NCBI GenBank assembly: GCA_040751775.1
Contig: JBFMGD010000008.1
Span: 18,113 to 82,112 of the forward strand
Reading direction: 5' to 3'
Length of the DNA: 64,000 nt
DNA from: JBFMGD01 sp040751775
GTDB lineage: Bacteria; Bacillota; Dethiobacteria; DTU022
A model generated the notes under the pieces. It did no database searches, was not told the DNA's origin, and saw only the letters and a list, made by a program, of their open reading frames with translations. The position numbers were made by a program, and so were the translations under genes. Position 1 is the first letter of the stretch; each line of letters opens with the position of its first letter. Shown one piece after another: positions 53,427 to 61,945 of the stretch.

Positions 53427-54869
53427 TTACCGCCTCGGAAAGATCGTTCCCCTGTTCATGATCCCGTTGGGATCAAAAGCTTTTTTCAAGGTTTCCACGA
53501 TGTAGTACGAAGAGCCGTACTCGTCCTTGATCCAGGGGGTCCGGTGTTTGCCGACTCCATGGTGGTGGCACATGGAGCCCCCGGCCTTGATGGTTTCTTC
53601 CACGATAATTTTCTTGATGGGCAGGTGATACTTGGTAATCTCTTCTTCCGGCTTGCAGTCGACGACATTGTAGTAGTGGACAAAGTACATGTTAGTGCCG
53701 TTCAGATAGCTGTGGGAGGAATGGCCGCCGATCAGGGTGATATCGGGTATTTCATTGCGGATCCTTTCAACGCAAATCTCATAGATGTCATTGATGATCC
53801 CCCAGTTGGCCGATATCTCGGTGGTGTTGCCGATATTTTTCGTTTCCACGATTTCAGCTCTTTCCTCGGCAACCTTGGAAACATCCCAGTTCAAATTGTT
53901 GAACCATACCTGGATATATTTCGGGTCAACTTTTTGACATTCTTCGGATTGGGCCACGATCTCTTCAATGGCGCGGCCGGTGGCATCGGCGAGGGGTTTG
54001 GGGCCCTCGGCCATAAAGATGAGCACGCATTTGTTCCCGGCGAAATGGGAGAAATGGTAGGCTCCGTCTTCCGGATCGTAAAGGCGGGCCACGGAAGGCC
54101 TGTAGCCGTTGGCCATTACTTCCCGCAGGAGTTCAAAACCTGTTTTCATCCTGTCCAGGGTGTAACCCAGGAGAATGATATTTTCCGGCATAAATTTAAA
54201 GATTTTTACCGTCACCTCGGTGATATAGCAGATCGCCCCTTCGTTGCCGATGATGACGTGCCTGATATCGGGACCCGCCGCTCTGCGGGGTACATTCTTG
54301 ATTCTCGTAATTTCGCCGTTGGGGAAGACCGCTTCCAGACCCACCACCATCTCTTCGATTCCGCCGTAGAGGGTTGAAAACTGGCCGATACTCCTGGTGG
54401 CAACCAGGCCGCCCATTTGCGCCAGGGGTTTGGACTGGGGGGAATGGCCCGTGGTATATCCCTGTTCCCGCAACCGGTCCTCCAGAACCTGAAGGGGTGT
54501 GCCGCACTGGCAGGTGGCCTGCATGTTATAGGTGTCTATCTGGATAATTTGATTCATTCTAGAACCATCAACGACGAGTGAATTTTCCACGGCGGTCTCC
54601 AGGCCGCCTTCCGTTGCCGAATGACCGGTACGCGGTACGACGTTGATCCGGTGCTCGTTGGCAAATTTTAAAACAGCCGACACCTCAGCCGTACTGTGTA
54701 CATAAACCACCGCTGCCGGTATTGGCTGGGTGTAGACGCCGTGCAGCTCCTCAAACCTTCTGAACCGGTCCACGCTGCTTTCTTTTAAAACCTGCTCGTC
54801 GGTAATGACCTGATCCTCTCCCAGGATTTCCATCATCTTCTCCACGATTTGCTCCCTTGCCATCGGCAT
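53427..54869 (-). CDS. FAD-binding oxidase, alkylglycerone-phosphate-synthase-like branch
   Basis: A 480-residue FAD-linked oxidase. The PCMH domain has VVPRTGHSATEGGLETA and GHSPQSKPLAQMGGLVATRS; the C-terminus has GGHSSHSYLNGTNMYF and SMCHHHGVGKHR. The His-rich HHHGVGK motif resembles that of alkyldihydroxyacetone-phosphate synthase and some D-lactate dehydrogenases, so a glycerone-phosphate-like or hydroxy-acid substrate is plausible. It is clearly diverged from the second oxidase at 50202. AAGGAG lies nine bases before the ATG. Confidence 0.8.
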   Translation of the reverse strand: MPMAREQIVEKMMEILGEDQVITDEQVLKESSVDRFRRFEELHGVYTQPIPAAVVYVHSTAEVSAVLKFANEHRINVVPRTGHSATEGGLETAVENSLVVDGSRMNQIIQIDTYNMQATCQCGTPLQVLEDRLREQGYTTGHSPQSKPLAQMGGLVATRSIGQFSTLYGGIEEMVVGLEAVFPNGEITRIKNVPRRAAGPDIRHVIIGNEGAICYITEVTVKIFKFMPENIILLGYTLDRMKTGFELLREVMANGYRPSVARLYDPEDGAYHFSHFAGNKCVLIFMAEGPKPLADATGRAIEEIVAQSEECQKVDPKYIQVWFNNLNWDVSKVAEERAEIVETKNIGNTTEISANWGIINDIYEICVERIRNEIPDITLIGGHSSHSYLNGTNMYFVHYYNVVDCKPEEEITKYHLPIKKIIVEETIKAGGSMCHHHGVGKHRTPWIKDEYGSSYYIVETLKKAFDPNGIMNRGTIFPRR

Positions 54870-54925
54870 AACGCTAAGCTCCTTTGCTTTTATTATTTCA
54901 GGGCCGCTCGGCTCCAGCGCACTCC

Positions 54926-54941
54926 AGGCGGCCGGCCGCCT
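54926..54941. repeat. 16-base perfect GC-rich palindrome between kinase and oxidase genes
   Basis: AGGCGGCC joined to GGCCGCCT. As RNA it can form a hairpin with a small loop. It sits in the 88-base spacer after the FGGY kinase and lacks a T-run on the minus strand, so it is more likely an mRNA-stability element or processing site than a terminator. Confidence 0.35.
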
Positions 54942-54957
54942 TTTAGACTATATTAGA

Positions 54958-56391
54958 TTATCGAAATATGGGGTATGATTTTTTCAAGATCTCGTCCGTG
55001 TAAACAGTGATATCTTTATAGACTTCGTCATTCATTCTGCGGTATAAAGCGGTGTTGGCTTTATCGGGCAGGAATCTGTCCCTTATCTTAACCATTTTTT
55101 CTATGGCCGTTACGTAACCGTCGTGTATGCCGGTGGCCACCGCGGCACAGATGGCCGCGCCCAGGCTGGCGGAACCGTTAACCGCATTTCTGGTCGTGGG
55201 GATGCCGAAAACATCGGCAAATATCTGCATGAACAGGTCGCCGTTGGATCCTCCCCCGGAAATAATAAGTTCTTTAAGTTTGATACCCAGTTCAGCGCAC
55301 ATGGCGTCGGCATGGTTTTTCATAGTCAAAGCGATCCCCTCCAGGATGGAGCGGAACATGTGGCCCCCGGTGTGGCGTACGTCAAAACCGATCATCAAGC
55401 CCTTCTTGTAGGGCGTTTCCGGGCGGGCTAACCAGTCCAGCACGGTCATCAAGCCGTCGCTGCCGGGAGGAACCTTTTCCCCTTCGTTGTTTAAATAGAC
55501 TTCCGCGGGGATGCCCAGTGCCCGGGCTTTCAGCGCAACCTCATCACCCAGAAGATCTTTCATCCAGCTTATTGTCCACATTCCCCTGCGGATGCCGGTA
55601 CTCTCGTATAAATAGTGGTGCGGCATGGATGCAAGGTTGGTAAAGAAATGTGCTGCCTCCTTCACGACTTTATGGCCGTACACCATGGATGTAATATAGG
55701 TCCCCAGGGAAACCAGGGCGGTGTTACCGGGGAGCAGGCCGGCACCCAGAGCTTCCACCGCTTTGTCGTTGGCCGTGGCGATGACGGGGATGCCGGCGGG
55801 AATGCCCGTGGCCTCCGCCGCTTTTTCCGTGACATATCCGGCGATGGTTCCGGGCAGCAGCAGATTGAAGAGCATCTCCCGGGGAATGTTGTACTGCTTG
55901 AAAATTTCCGGGTTATCGCTCCATTGCCATGTATCCTTGTCAATGGGCCATTGACCTTCGTAGTTGGCGACCGTGTCGCTGAACTCACCGGTAAGACGGT
56001 GGGTCATATAACCGGTGGTGGTGGTCACATATTTAACCTGAGGATCGAGGTGTTCATAAGGCCTGGAGAGCCTTAAATCCATCCAGCTGATAACCGGAGA
56101 TGCCAGGGAGCCGTCTTCTTTTAATAGAACCCTGCAGCAGCGAATAGTGCACAGCCCTAAACCGATGATATCTTTAACGTTTCCGGTAAAACGCCGCATA
56201 GCCTGCTTGCTCGCCGCTGTAAGAGAGTCCCACAGGTCATCATCCGGATGCTCCACCACTCCCGGCCCGGGTAAACTCATCGCTCGTAAATCCTGTCTTC
56301 CTTCACAGATCACGTTCCCTTCAAGGTCGAAGATGACGACCTTTGAGCTCTGCGAGCCGCCGTCAATGCCGATAATATATTTTTTTGCCAT
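54958..56391 (-). CDS. FGGY-family carbohydrate kinase
   Basis: A 477-residue kinase of the xylulokinase/glycerol kinase superfamily. The first phosphate-binding motif is IGIDGGSQSSKVVIFD, followed by VISWMDLR and TGYMTHRLTG; the C-terminal adenosine region has MFRSILEGIALTM and IISGGGSNGDLFMQIFADV. The sugar or polyol cannot be assigned. It follows the SDR gene, so the SDR product (a ketose or keto-acid) may be the kinase substrate. ATG 56391 is used; the TTG at 56397 shares the same weak GGCGGGAAG site. Confidence 0.85.
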   Translation of the reverse strand: MAKKYIIGIDGGSQSSKVVIFDLEGNVICEGRQDLRAMSLPGPGVVEHPDDDLWDSLTAASKQAMRRFTGNVKDIIGLGLCTIRCCRVLLKEDGSLASPVISWMDLRLSRPYEHLDPQVKYVTTTTGYMTHRLTGEFSDTVANYEGQWPIDKDTWQWSDNPEIFKQYNIPREMLFNLLLPGTIAGYVTEKAAEATGIPAGIPVIATANDKAVEALGAGLLPGNTALVSLGTYITSMVYGHKVVKEAAHFFTNLASMPHHYLYESTGIRRGMWTISWMKDLLGDEVALKARALGIPAEVYLNNEGEKVPPGSDGLMTVLDWLARPETPYKKGLMIGFDVRHTGGHMFRSILEGIALTMKNHADAMCAELGIKLKELIISGGGSNGDLFMQIFADVFGIPTTRNAVNGSASLGAAICAAVATGIHDGYVTAIEKMVKIRDRFLPDKANTALYRRMNDEVYKDITVYTDEILKKSYPIFR

Positions 56392-56429
56392 TTTCAACTT
56401 CCCGCCCTTCTGCAGCTTTGGCTCTGCGG

Positions 56430-57209
56430 CTACCTGACCAGGTAGCCGCCGTCCACCACCAGGATATGACCATTGACGTAATCTGAAGCCCTACTGGCCA
56501 GGAATACAATGGCCCCCATCAGGTCCGCGGGATCACCCCAGCGATTGGCCGGAACATGGTCCATCACTCTTTTATTTGCCTCGGGGCTGTTCCTGGTTTT
56601 GACCGTCAGCTCGGTAGCGTAATATCCCGGGGCAAGACCATTTACCTGAATATTAAATTGGGCCAGCTCGTCGCAGTAGGCCTTAGTGAAACCGGCCAGC
56701 CCGTGTTTCGTCGCCGCATATGCCGGAGACCACTGGCCCCCCAGGAACGAAAACAGTGAGCAGATGTTGATGATCTTTCCGCTTCTTTGGGGGATCATTT
56801 TTTTTGCCGCTGCATGGCTTAGTTCGAAAGGTGCAGTAAGGTTAACGGCAAGCATCGGATCCCATGCGCTTCGACCGAATTCAAGGACATTTTGTTCATT
56901 AATACAGACACCGGCGCTGTTCACCAGAATATCAACAGAGCCAAGAGTATCAACACAGGCGTCAATGACTTTTAGGGCTGCTCCTTTTTCCGTGATATCT
57001 GTTTTCATAAATGCAAACTTCACCCCTTCACTTTCGATCAGGGTTTTGGTGGCGCCGTCATCTTCGGCGAGGCTTGGAATAAACAGGTTCGCCCCGGCCT
57101 TGGCCAAGGCCAAGGCAAAAGCCTGTCCCAGCCCTGTGTTTCCACCGGTAATGATGGCGTTCTTGCCCTTTAATGAAAAGTGGTCCATGGAGAAGTCCTT
57201 AATACCCAT
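56430..57209 (-). CDS. Short-chain dehydrogenase (KduD/gluconate 5-dehydrogenase-like)
   Basis: A 259-residue classical SDR. It has NAIITGGNTGLGQAFALALA, NSAGVCINEQNVLEF, and the catalytic YAATKHGLAGFTKA, ending VNGHILVVDGGYLV. The FSLKGKNAIITGGNTGLGQ opening is close to KduD (2-deoxy-D-gluconate 3-dehydrogenase). A polyol or sugar-acid substrate fits the kinase next to it. ATG 57209 is seven bases after GGAGGG. It is preceded by its own promoter and a terminator-like leader. Confidence 0.8.
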   Translation of the reverse strand: MGIKDFSMDHFSLKGKNAIITGGNTGLGQAFALALAKAGANLFIPSLAEDDGATKTLIESEGVKFAFMKTDITEKGAALKVIDACVDTLGSVDILVNSAGVCINEQNVLEFGRSAWDPMLAVNLTAPFELSHAAAKKMIPQRSGKIINICSLFSFLGGQWSPAYAATKHGLAGFTKAYCDELAQFNIQVNGLAPGYYATELTVKTRNSPEANKRVMDHVPANRWGDPADLMGAIVFLASRASDYVNGHILVVDGGYLVR

Positions 57210-57265
57210 CATCAATCCCTCCGCTTTAATCGGTTTCGAAATAGACATGGAGAGCATGCAATTTC

Positions 57266-57315
57266 AAAAAAAAGAGAAAAAAGCACACTTCCATACGGAA
57301 ATTACTTTTCTCTCT
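57266..57315 (-). terminator. Terminator-like leader hairpin before the SDR operon (possible GlpP target)
   Basis: Reading the minus strand, a long interrupted stem (AGAGAGAAAAG at 57315-57305 with CTTTTTTCTCT at 57283-57273, and an inner TTCC/GGAA stem) is followed by a run of eight T at 57273-57266. It lies about 60 bases before the SDR start, inside the leader transcribed from the promoter at 57335-57363. Such intrinsic terminators in leaders are what GlpP relieves in glpD of Bacillus. Confidence 0.6.
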
Positions 57316-57334
57316 TCACTAGTAATTTAATTAA

Positions 57335-57363
57335 AGTATAAAATTTATTTCAATAAATGTCAA
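57335..57363 (-). promoter_or_regulatory. SigA promoter with embedded palindrome, SDR operon
   Basis: TTGACA (57363-57358), a 17-base spacer and TATACT (57340-57335): a perfect -35 box at optimal spacing. The spacer holds ATTTATT-GA-AATAAAT, a 7-base inverted repeat that could be an operator. Start of transcription is expected near 57328, giving a leader of about 120 bases. Confidence 0.75.
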
Positions 57364-57402
57364 TGAGCTGGTGTTTAGGTTTTTCCAGGTAACTACCGAA
57401 CT

Positions 57403-57966
57403 TTACAAGCCCCATACTTCGGGGTTAGTTGAACAAATAGCCGTTGCGCCGGCTTTTAGGGCGGCCACGACGTCCTCCTTGCAGCAGATCAAGCCGCCTG
57501 AAATTATCGGTATCTTCGTTTTCTCCATAACCCAGGAAATTAGTTTAGGCCAACCCGGTAAGATTTCTATATAATCGGGTTGAGAGAGCTCAATTTGCTT
57601 ATCGAGATTTCCGAAAGAAAATGAGTCAATAACGAACAACCTGTGAACGGTAATCAAACCCTGAGATTTGGCTGCTTTAAGCATAGCTGCTTTGGCGCTC
57701 AAAATACCGTCTGCCCGGGTATTATCTTTCATGTATTGAATAACAATCTCTTTGTTGGCAAAGCCTTCGAGCAGATCAACATTAATAAAGGCCATCTTTC
57801 CGCTGTCTTTAATTTTTTGGGCTATTTCAATGATATTTAAAACATTGCCGTATAGAATAAAGACGATTTTGCAATCAGAGGCCAGGACAGCCTTTAAACC
57901 CTCGTCGTCTTTGATAGCCGGTATGATGGGATAATCTTCCAATATGGTATCCAGCTTTTTATTCAT
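57403..57966 (-). CDS. glpP: GlpP-family glycerol-3-phosphate-responsive antiterminator
   Basis: A 187-residue RNA-binding regulator. It has PIIPAIKDDEGL, IVFILYGNVLNI, FINVDLLEGFANKE, and the C-terminal IPIISGGLICCKEDVVAALKAGATAICSTN, matching GlpP throughout. In Bacillus, GlpP with glycerol-3-phosphate prevents termination in the glpD leader. Here it directly precedes the SDR/kinase/Etf operon and a leader terminator, so it probably senses a phosphorylated intermediate of that pathway. ATG 57966 has GGAGG five bases upstream. Confidence 0.88.
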   Translation of the reverse strand: MNKKLDTILEDYPIIPAIKDDEGLKAVLASDCKIVFILYGNVLNIIEIAQKIKDSGKMAFINVDLLEGFANKEIVIQYMKDNTRADGILSAKAAMLKAAKSQGLITVHRLFVIDSFSFGNLDKQIELSQPDYIEILPGWPKLISWVMEKTKIPIISGGLICCKEDVVAALKAGATAICSTNPEVWGL

Positions 57967-58138
57967 TTTTCCTCCGTAAAAAAAGTGCTTCACTAATCAT
58001 TTTATAATATATCTTCATAGATGCCCACTCATTTCTTTACTACCATTCATGCCGCTTTGCTAGATTAACCTGTTTTTACAGAGCTTTTACCTGACTTCAA
58101 TTTAGAATTAACACTCCTTTGATATAGTATATATTAGT

Positions 58139-58395
58139 TTAGTAATGCTGCATTTCCGGGTACATTTTGGCAAAGTAATAGCCGCTGCTTCCGTAAGCGG
58201 GAAAATAGGAAGCGATGATCACTTTTTCCGCGATTACCTAATGCCCGTCTTTGGTTATTACAGCGCATGGGTTGCCTTCATGAAAATCTACCGCCCTGGT
58301 TCCATGCGCTTTCTTTGACATTGCCATCTCCGGAATAGGGTAGGGCATACGCGAGGTAGTAATATATTGGGGATTTACCGTATGTTTTATTGTAA
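58139..58395 (-). pseudogene. DAO-type FAD oxidoreductase fragment, frameshifted
   Basis: The minus strand encodes GTRAVDFHEGNPCAVITKDGH, an in-frame stop (TAG), then VIAEKVIIASYFPAYG and YYFAKMYPE to a TAA at 58139. Upstream, VNPQYI corresponds to the FHPRKYL stretch of the remnant at 37826. The fragment supplies part of the middle that is missing there, and the two share a 21-base identical stretch (38234-38254 and 58280-58300, opposite strands). N- and C-terminal parts are absent. Confidence 0.65.
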
Positions 58396-58438
58396 CGCCA
58401 CAGCTTCTCTACTTAACCCGGGTTTTTTTAAAATAATA

Positions 58439-58468
58439 TTGACATTCATGTCATAATCTTTATATAAT
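58439..58468 (+). promoter_or_regulatory. Consensus-like promoter with palindromic operator, no gene downstream
   Basis: TTGACA (58439-58444), 18 bases, TATAAT (58463-58468). The -35 box is part of a perfect palindrome, TGACAT-TC-ATGTCA (58440-58453). Transcription would run into the 3' end of the convergent TetR gene, giving an antisense transcript, or it may be the relic of a lost gene's promoter. Confidence 0.6.
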
Positions 58469-58584
58469 ATATAAAAACCATTCATAAGATTATTTAAATT
58501 AAGTTTTCTCCTTATTACAACAGTTATTTGGTCCGAATAAGCAGCCGTACATGGATTTCGGGTAGAACAGTACGGGTCCGGGAG

Positions 58585-59205
58585 CTATTCGGTAGTTTGG
58601 TATACACCGCCGGTGTAAAGCTCAAACAAGTTCTCGCTGATTTGTTCGATATCGTTTTCACGCTCCCAGACGATATCCCATAAAAATTCCCGGATCATAT
58701 AGACAATACCCTTGGCGATGATTTTTGTCTGAAGCGGCCTGGCCAGGTGGTGTTCCTGGGAATAATGCAGATCTTCGATCGTCCGCTCAATGAAGCGGTT
58801 AAAAATGTCGTCCCAGTAGCTGCGGGTCACCTTTGAATGGCCCAGGGCATCCCATATAATTTGAAATACATGGCGGTTTTCCCTGGCCAGTTTCAGCACG
58901 CTGTAAATCTGGTTGTATACTATTTCACGCACATCCGCATAACGGGAAGGACTGTAGTTGATGTAAACAACTTTTCCGATCTTTGTCATTACGTCGTCCA
59001 CCAGGTTTTGCAGCAGCTCTTCTTTGTCTTTGAAATGGATATAGACTGTCCCGTAGCCTATTCCGGCCCGGCTGCTGATATCCTTAAAGGTGGTTCCGGT
59101 GTACCCTTTTTCCAGAAAAACCGACTTGGCCGACTCAAGAATAGCTTTTCTGGTGCAGGCTGAACGTTTTTTACGGCCGTCGATTTTTGTTTCATGTTTT
59201 TCCAT
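58585..59205 (-). CDS. TetR-family transcriptional regulator
   Basis: A 206-residue regulator. The N-terminal helix-turn-helix spans about residues 15-62 (ILESAKSVFLEKGYTGTTFKDISSRAG, of which FKDISSRAGIGYGTVYIHF is the recognition part). The C-terminal ligand domain is variable. It is divergent from the amidohydrolase operon and most likely represses it, with an acyl-CoA or aromatic ligand as inducer (inference). A small palindrome, GTAG-A-CTAC at 59235-59243, lies in the shared spacer. GGAGGG precedes the ATG. Confidence 0.88.
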   Translation of the reverse strand: MEKHETKIDGRKKRSACTRKAILESAKSVFLEKGYTGTTFKDISSRAGIGYGTVYIHFKDKEELLQNLVDDVMTKIGKVVYINYSPSRYADVREIVYNQIYSVLKLARENRHVFQIIWDALGHSKVTRSYWDDIFNRFIERTIEDLHYSQEHHLARPLQTKIIAKGIVYMIREFLWDIVWERENDIEQISENLFELYTGGVYQTTE

Positions 59206-59376
59206 ACGGTTCCCTCCCCATAAGTCATTATAACGTAGACTACTTTTTTTGCAAAGCCGCAGGCGCCGCTGTCAAATGGGCCGCTGTAAATATCTTTCCT
59301 TTCCACGAGCTTGAACAGGAGATTTGGAGAATGGATCAGTTCGCCCGAATTATATCTAATAAGGAGGTTACGGCCA

Positions 59377-60240
59377 ATGAGTTATGTTGACTTCAGGGTG
59401 CTGATACCGCCCAAAGAACAGTTTAGCGCCCTTTCGGAACAGGCAGCACCGGCGTATATGGAAAACTATATAAAAATGTTTGGCATCGATCTCTCCGAGT
59501 GGGTTCAGTATATCGGTGTTCCTGAACTGCTTGCGGAAATGGACCGCTCCGGGGTAGACCTGGCTGTGGTCCATGCCGAGATGAATTGGGGCCATATCAG
59601 CCGAGAGCTGAATGAAGCGGCCCGGGCCAGCGTGGCCCAGGCTCCTGACCGACTGGTGGGGGTGGTGACGATCGATCCCGAGGTAGATCCGGATCCGGTA
59701 GCAGTGCTGCGCGAGGCTCGCAAATGGGGAGCCGTCGGCTTGAATATCCAGGGTTGGGTCTACCAGCGCCGCATTAATGATCCTTATTTTTATCCCGCAT
59801 ACGACTATCTGCAGAAACACGATATGATTCTTTTCAGCCATACCGCTGTAAATTACAGCACCGACCGGTATATAGAATATTCACGGCCGGTCTACCTGGA
59901 TATGATCGCCTGCGATTTTCCCAAACTGAAGATCGTGGCCATGCACGGTGGTTGGCCATGGGTAAACGAGCTCTGCGCTGTCTGCTGGAAACACAGCAAC
60001 GTTTACTTCGAATTCGGCGGCCACCGGCCCAAGTATTTAATCAACCCCGGTTCGGGCTGGGAGACGCTTTTCAATTACGGGCGTAAAATCTTAAGTGGGC
60101 AAATGCTTTATGCCACCGAATGGCCGATGCTCGACATGAAACGCGGCATCGACGAAATCAGGGAGTTCTGGCCGTTAAGTGACGCTGTTAAAGAGGGGAT
60201 TCTCGGTAAAAATGGCTTGAGACTGCTCGGCAGGCTCTAA
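59377..60240 (+). CDS. Amidohydrolase family 2 protein (ACMSD-like)
   Basis: A 287-residue metal-dependent TIM barrel of the amidohydrolase-2/ACMSD group. LVGVVTIDPEVDPDPV, GLNIQGWV, MILFSHTAVNY and KIVAMHGGWPWVNEL follow the family order, and YATEWPMLD supplies the final Asp position. The N-terminal HxH metal pair is not evident (the start is YVDFRVLIPP), which is unusual. Members decarboxylate or hydrolyse aromatic and lactone acids. The ATG at 59377 has AAGGAGG ten bases upstream. It heads an operon with a CoA ligase, a hydratase and a permease. Confidence 0.75.
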   Translation: MSYVDFRVLIPPKEQFSALSEQAAPAYMENYIKMFGIDLSEWVQYIGVPELLAEMDRSGVDLAVVHAEMNWGHISRELNEAARASVAQAPDRLVGVVTIDPEVDPDPVAVLREARKWGAVGLNIQGWVYQRRINDPYFYPAYDYLQKHDMILFSHTAVNYSTDRYIEYSRPVYLDMIACDFPKLKIVAMHGGWPWVNELCAVCWKHSNVYFEFGGHRPKYLINPGSGWETLFNYGRKILSGQMLYATEWPMLDMKRGIDEIREFWPLSDAVKEGILGKNGLRLLGRL

Positions 60241-60287
60241 TCTCCACTATTAATGAAGAATTATTAAAACGAAAGGAGTAACCATCA

Positions 60288-61880
60288 ATGCAAGAGTTAA
60301 CCATTAACTATCAGAACCTGGCGGATTTGCTGGAGCGCAGTACTGTTGCTTACGGCGAGCGGCCGCTGTTCTTTTTTCCCGATGACGATCAGGAGATTAG
60401 CTACGCTACCTTTTACTGCTTAGTAAACAAAGCGGCCAACATGATGCAGGGTTTGGGAATCAAAAAAGGGGACCGTGTATCGGTGATGCTCCCCAACATC
60501 GTAGAGTTTCCGGTGCTCTGGATGGCGATCGCCAGGCAGGGTGCGGTGATGGTTCCCACAAATAACAGCTACCAGTCATCTGATTTGAAATATGTGCTCA
60601 ATGATTCAGGTGCGAAAGCGATCTTTATCCATAAAGAATACTACCCTGTTCTGGAAGGGATCCGCGCCGATTGCCCAGCGCTGGAACATGTGGTAGTCCT
60701 TGGTGGCGAGGCTCCTTCCGGGACTGCCGAATTCGCAATGCTGATGGCCTCGGCCGATGACCGCTACACCGGTCCCGCCCCGGACCTGGAGGACCTGGTC
60801 AATATCCAGTACACCTCGGGTACTACCGGTTTTCCGAAGGGCTGCATGCTCACCCACAAGTACTGGCTGCAGCTGGGCCGGGCCGCCTCGGATTATGTCG
60901 CTATTCGGGACGATGATCGAGACCTCTGTGCCCAGCCGTTTTACTATATGGACGCCCAGTGGAATACAGTTCTTTGCATGATGCGCGGCATCGCCCTGGT
61001 AGTGATGAAGCGTTTCTCTTCTTCACGTCACTGGAAGGTATGCAAGGAATACGACGTTACTTTCTTCTATTGCATCGGCACTATGCCCGTCTATCTCGCT
61101 TCCATGCCCGATGATCCGGAAAATGAGCAGCAGCATAAACTGCGGGCGGTAATCTGCTCCGGTATCTACCCGCAACTGCACGAATACTTCGAAACCCGCT
61201 GGAATGTCCCCTGGCGAGAAGCCTTCGGGATGACCGAGACCGGGGTGGACCTGCTGGTGCCGCTGGCAGATACGGAATGTGTCGGCAGCGGGGCAATGGG
61301 GAAACCGATCCCATCAAAAGAGGCGAAAGTAATCGATGAAAACGGTGCGGAGGTTCCTCTGGGGAAGTTGGGCCAGCTTGTCGTACGAGGTGAGCCGATG
61401 ATGCTCGGTTATTGGAATAAGCCGGAAGCCACCGCTGAAATTATTAAAGACGGCTGGTTGCACACCGGTGATCTGGCCTACCGGGATGAAAAGGGCTACT
61501 TTCACTGGATCGGCCGGATTAAGGACATGGTCCGCCGGGGTGGTGAGAATATCTCTTCCGTTGAAGTAGAAAGCGTGCTGGTAGAGCACCCACGCATCAA
61601 GCTGGCGGCGGTGGTGCCGGTACCGGACCCGGCGCGGGAGGAAGAAGTAAAAGCGTACGTTGTGCTTAAAAAAGGGGAGAACAGGGATACAGTTACCCCT
61701 GAAGAGATTGTCGCGTTCGCTGCCGGAAAACTGTCCGCCTTCAAGGTTCCCCGCTACATCGAGTACAAGGACGATTTACCGCGCACCCCTTCGGAAAGGG
61801 TGGAGAAACACCGGCTGATCGGCGAAAAGGAAGACCTGCGCCTGGACAGCTATGACGCCGTCGACAAAGTCTGGCGCTGA
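60288..61880 (+). CDS. Acyl-CoA synthetase, AMP-forming (CaiC-like)
   Basis: A 530-residue ANL-superfamily ligase. The P-loop reads YTSGTTGFPKGC, followed by FGMTETGVDLLVP, WLHTGDLAYRDEKGYF and RIKDMVRRGGENIS, then a C-terminal Lys region PRTPSERVEKHRL. It activates a carboxylic acid to its CoA ester. The general resemblance to carnitine/crotonobetaine-CoA ligase is weak evidence about the substrate. AAAGGAG precedes the ATG. Confidence 0.88.
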   Translation: MQELTINYQNLADLLERSTVAYGERPLFFFPDDDQEISYATFYCLVNKAANMMQGLGIKKGDRVSVMLPNIVEFPVLWMAIARQGAVMVPTNNSYQSSDLKYVLNDSGAKAIFIHKEYYPVLEGIRADCPALEHVVVLGGEAPSGTAEFAMLMASADDRYTGPAPDLEDLVNIQYTSGTTGFPKGCMLTHKYWLQLGRAASDYVAIRDDDRDLCAQPFYYMDAQWNTVLCMMRGIALVVMKRFSSSRHWKVCKEYDVTFFYCIGTMPVYLASMPDDPENEQQHKLRAVICSGIYPQLHEYFETRWNVPWREAFGMTETGVDLLVPLADTECVGSGAMGKPIPSKEAKVIDENGAEVPLGKLGQLVVRGEPMMLGYWNKPEATAEIIKDGWLHTGDLAYRDEKGYFHWIGRIKDMVRRGGENISSVEVESVLVEHPRIKLAAVVPVPDPAREEEVKAYVVLKKGENRDTVTPEEIVAFAAGKLSAFKVPRYIEYKDDLPRTPSERVEKHRLIGEKEDLRLDSYDAVDKVWR

Positions 61881-61945
61881 GAGTTTCCAGAGTCAGCCTC
61901 TCGCAGAGGCAAGAAGCAACGATGCAAAATAAAGGAGGCTAATCA

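Larger units (their letters stand above)
57994..58584. other. 590-base spacer between glpP and the TetR gene
   Basis: It holds a decayed DAO-type oxidoreductase fragment (58139-58395, minus strand) and a strong plus-strand promoter with palindrome (58439-58468). On the minus strand TATACT near 58130 could serve glpP, but no good -35 box accompanies it. No intact gene was found. Confidence 0.5.

Noticed and set aside
53544..54377. 277-codon open frame on the plus strand
   Set aside because: Antisense to the FAD oxidase at 53427, with no ribosome binding site or motif.
54926..54941. Terminator between the kinase and FAD oxidase genes
   Set aside because: The palindrome has no loop and no T-run on the transcribed (minus) strand, and the flanking genes look like one operon.
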